Assembly (NCBI GenBank): GCA_027451305.1
Contig: DAIDJQ010000204.1
Span: 1-5,370, forward strand
Length of the DNA stretch: 5,370 nt
DNA from: Cellulomonas sp.
GTDB lineage: Bacteria; Actinomycetota; Actinomycetes; Actinomycetales; Cellulomonadaceae
Direction: 5' to 3'
This document shows positions 4,842 to 5,370 of this stretch, piece after piece (position 1 is the first letter of the stretch; every line of letters starts with the position of its first letter). A program made the position numbers and the translations under genes. The notes beneath the pieces are model-generated. The model made no database searches, was not told where the DNA came from, and saw only the letters and a list, made by a program, of their open reading frames with translations.

Positions 4842-5370
4842 TCAGTCGCAGCCGGGGGCGTGGGGGTCTTGGTCGCAGGTGGTGGCCACGAGGTGGGAGT
4901 GCAGCTCGCGGGCGACGAACGGGGCGCTGGTGCTGGTGGTGGTGGCAGTACCGGGGACGTGACGGACCGTGGGGTCGCCGGCGGTGGTGAAGGTGGCCGA
5001 CCACGTGGTGGTCAACGTGATGGCGAACGTCCCGGCGCGGGAGTAGATGTGCCAGACGTCCTGATGCGGCCACGGGTGCCCCGGGCTGGCCGTGCTGAGC
5101 GGAGCGCCGTCGGCGAAGTCCCAGGTGTAGGTGCTCGGCGTAGCGGTGATGGTGACGGCCGTGCCCAGGATCGAGGTCGTCAGCTGCTGGGCGGCGGGGT
5201 CGGCGTAGACGATCGTCTCCTTGTTGACCAGCACCCACCCACGGTCCGGCTGCACGACGAGCGGGCTGGGGGTCAGAGTCATCCGCCGGAACTCGGCCAG
5301 CACCATGTCCGGGGTGATGGTCGGGGCGGTGGCGCACGTGGCCGGCGCGGTCATGCTCCACTCGGTCCAC
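4842..5370 (-). CDS. PKD-like domain protein, probably exported; 5' part outside window
   Basis: A minus-strand reading frame open from the stop at 4844-4842 to the window edge. The first ATG (5354) is probably internal: codons before it (WTEWS) remain open, it has no well-spaced ribosome binding site, and no signal peptide follows it. Counting from that ATG there are 170 residues. YTWDFADG (76-83) and WHIYSRAGTFAITLTTTW (101-118) form the core of a PKD-like immunoglobulin-type fold, whose usual motif is WDFGDG followed by an HxYxxAGTYxVTLT strand. Cysteines C7, C160 and C169 could form disulfides, which would fit an extracytoplasmic location (inference). The tail APFVARELHSHLVATTC is a pattern I associate with hypothetical PKD-domain proteins of actinomycetes; their function is unknown. 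It converges with lldD across a 92-bp gap. Whether it is secreted or anchored cannot be seen without the N terminus. Confidence 0.8.
   Translation of the reverse strand, partial: WTEWSMTAPATCATAPTITPDMVLAEFRRMTLTPSPLVVQPDRGWVLVNKETIVYADPAAQQLTTSILGTAVTITATPSTYTWDFADGAPLSTASPGHPWPHQDVWHIYSRAGTFAITLTTTWSATFTTAGDPTVRHVPGTATTTSTSAPFVARELHSHLVATTCDQDPHAPGCD

Noticed and set aside
4768..5370. Longer minus-strand open frame in the region of the PKD-like gene
   Set aside because: Its composition is Arg/His/Pro-rich and disordered, whereas the frame ending at 4842 gives clear PKD-fold motifs.

Overview
The window looks like chromosomal DNA from a high-GC actinomycete. The reasons are very high GC with strong third-position bias, a small (4.5S-type) SRP RNA, a lactate dehydrogenase resembling mycobacterial LldD2, an Acg-type flavin protein, and a PKD-like surface protein of a kind I associate with Micrococcales such as Cellulomonas relatives. 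The order-level guess is tentative.

Layout from left to right: (1) a tRNA-Ser(GGA) gene on the minus strand, cut by the left edge of the window; (2) a short gap, then a lone DUF1016/YhcG-family PD-(D/E)XK nuclease gene on the plus strand; (3) a compact operator made of overlapping inverted half-sites directly at the start codon of a TetR-family regulator; (4) the regulator gene, whose stop overlaps by ATGA the start of a Tat-anchored, Acg-like nitroreductase-fold protein; (5) the SRP RNA gene ffs, squeezed into the 163 bp between that gene and the next; (6) an FMN-dependent L-lactate dehydrogenase (LldD2-like); (7) a convergent minus-strand gene for a PKD-like, probably exported protein, cut by the right edge.

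Functionally, the regulator and the Acg-like protein form one clear unit: the operator sits on the regulator's own promoter and start, there is no divergent gene, and the two reading frames are translationally coupled. The lactate dehydrogenase follows ffs by only about 36-38 bp with no obvious promoter of its own. The nuclease gene shows no partner genes. I see no transposase, integrase, CRISPR array or multi-gene defence system. No clearly undescribed system is evident. The most informative loci are the composite operator with its exported flavin protein, and the orphan nuclease.
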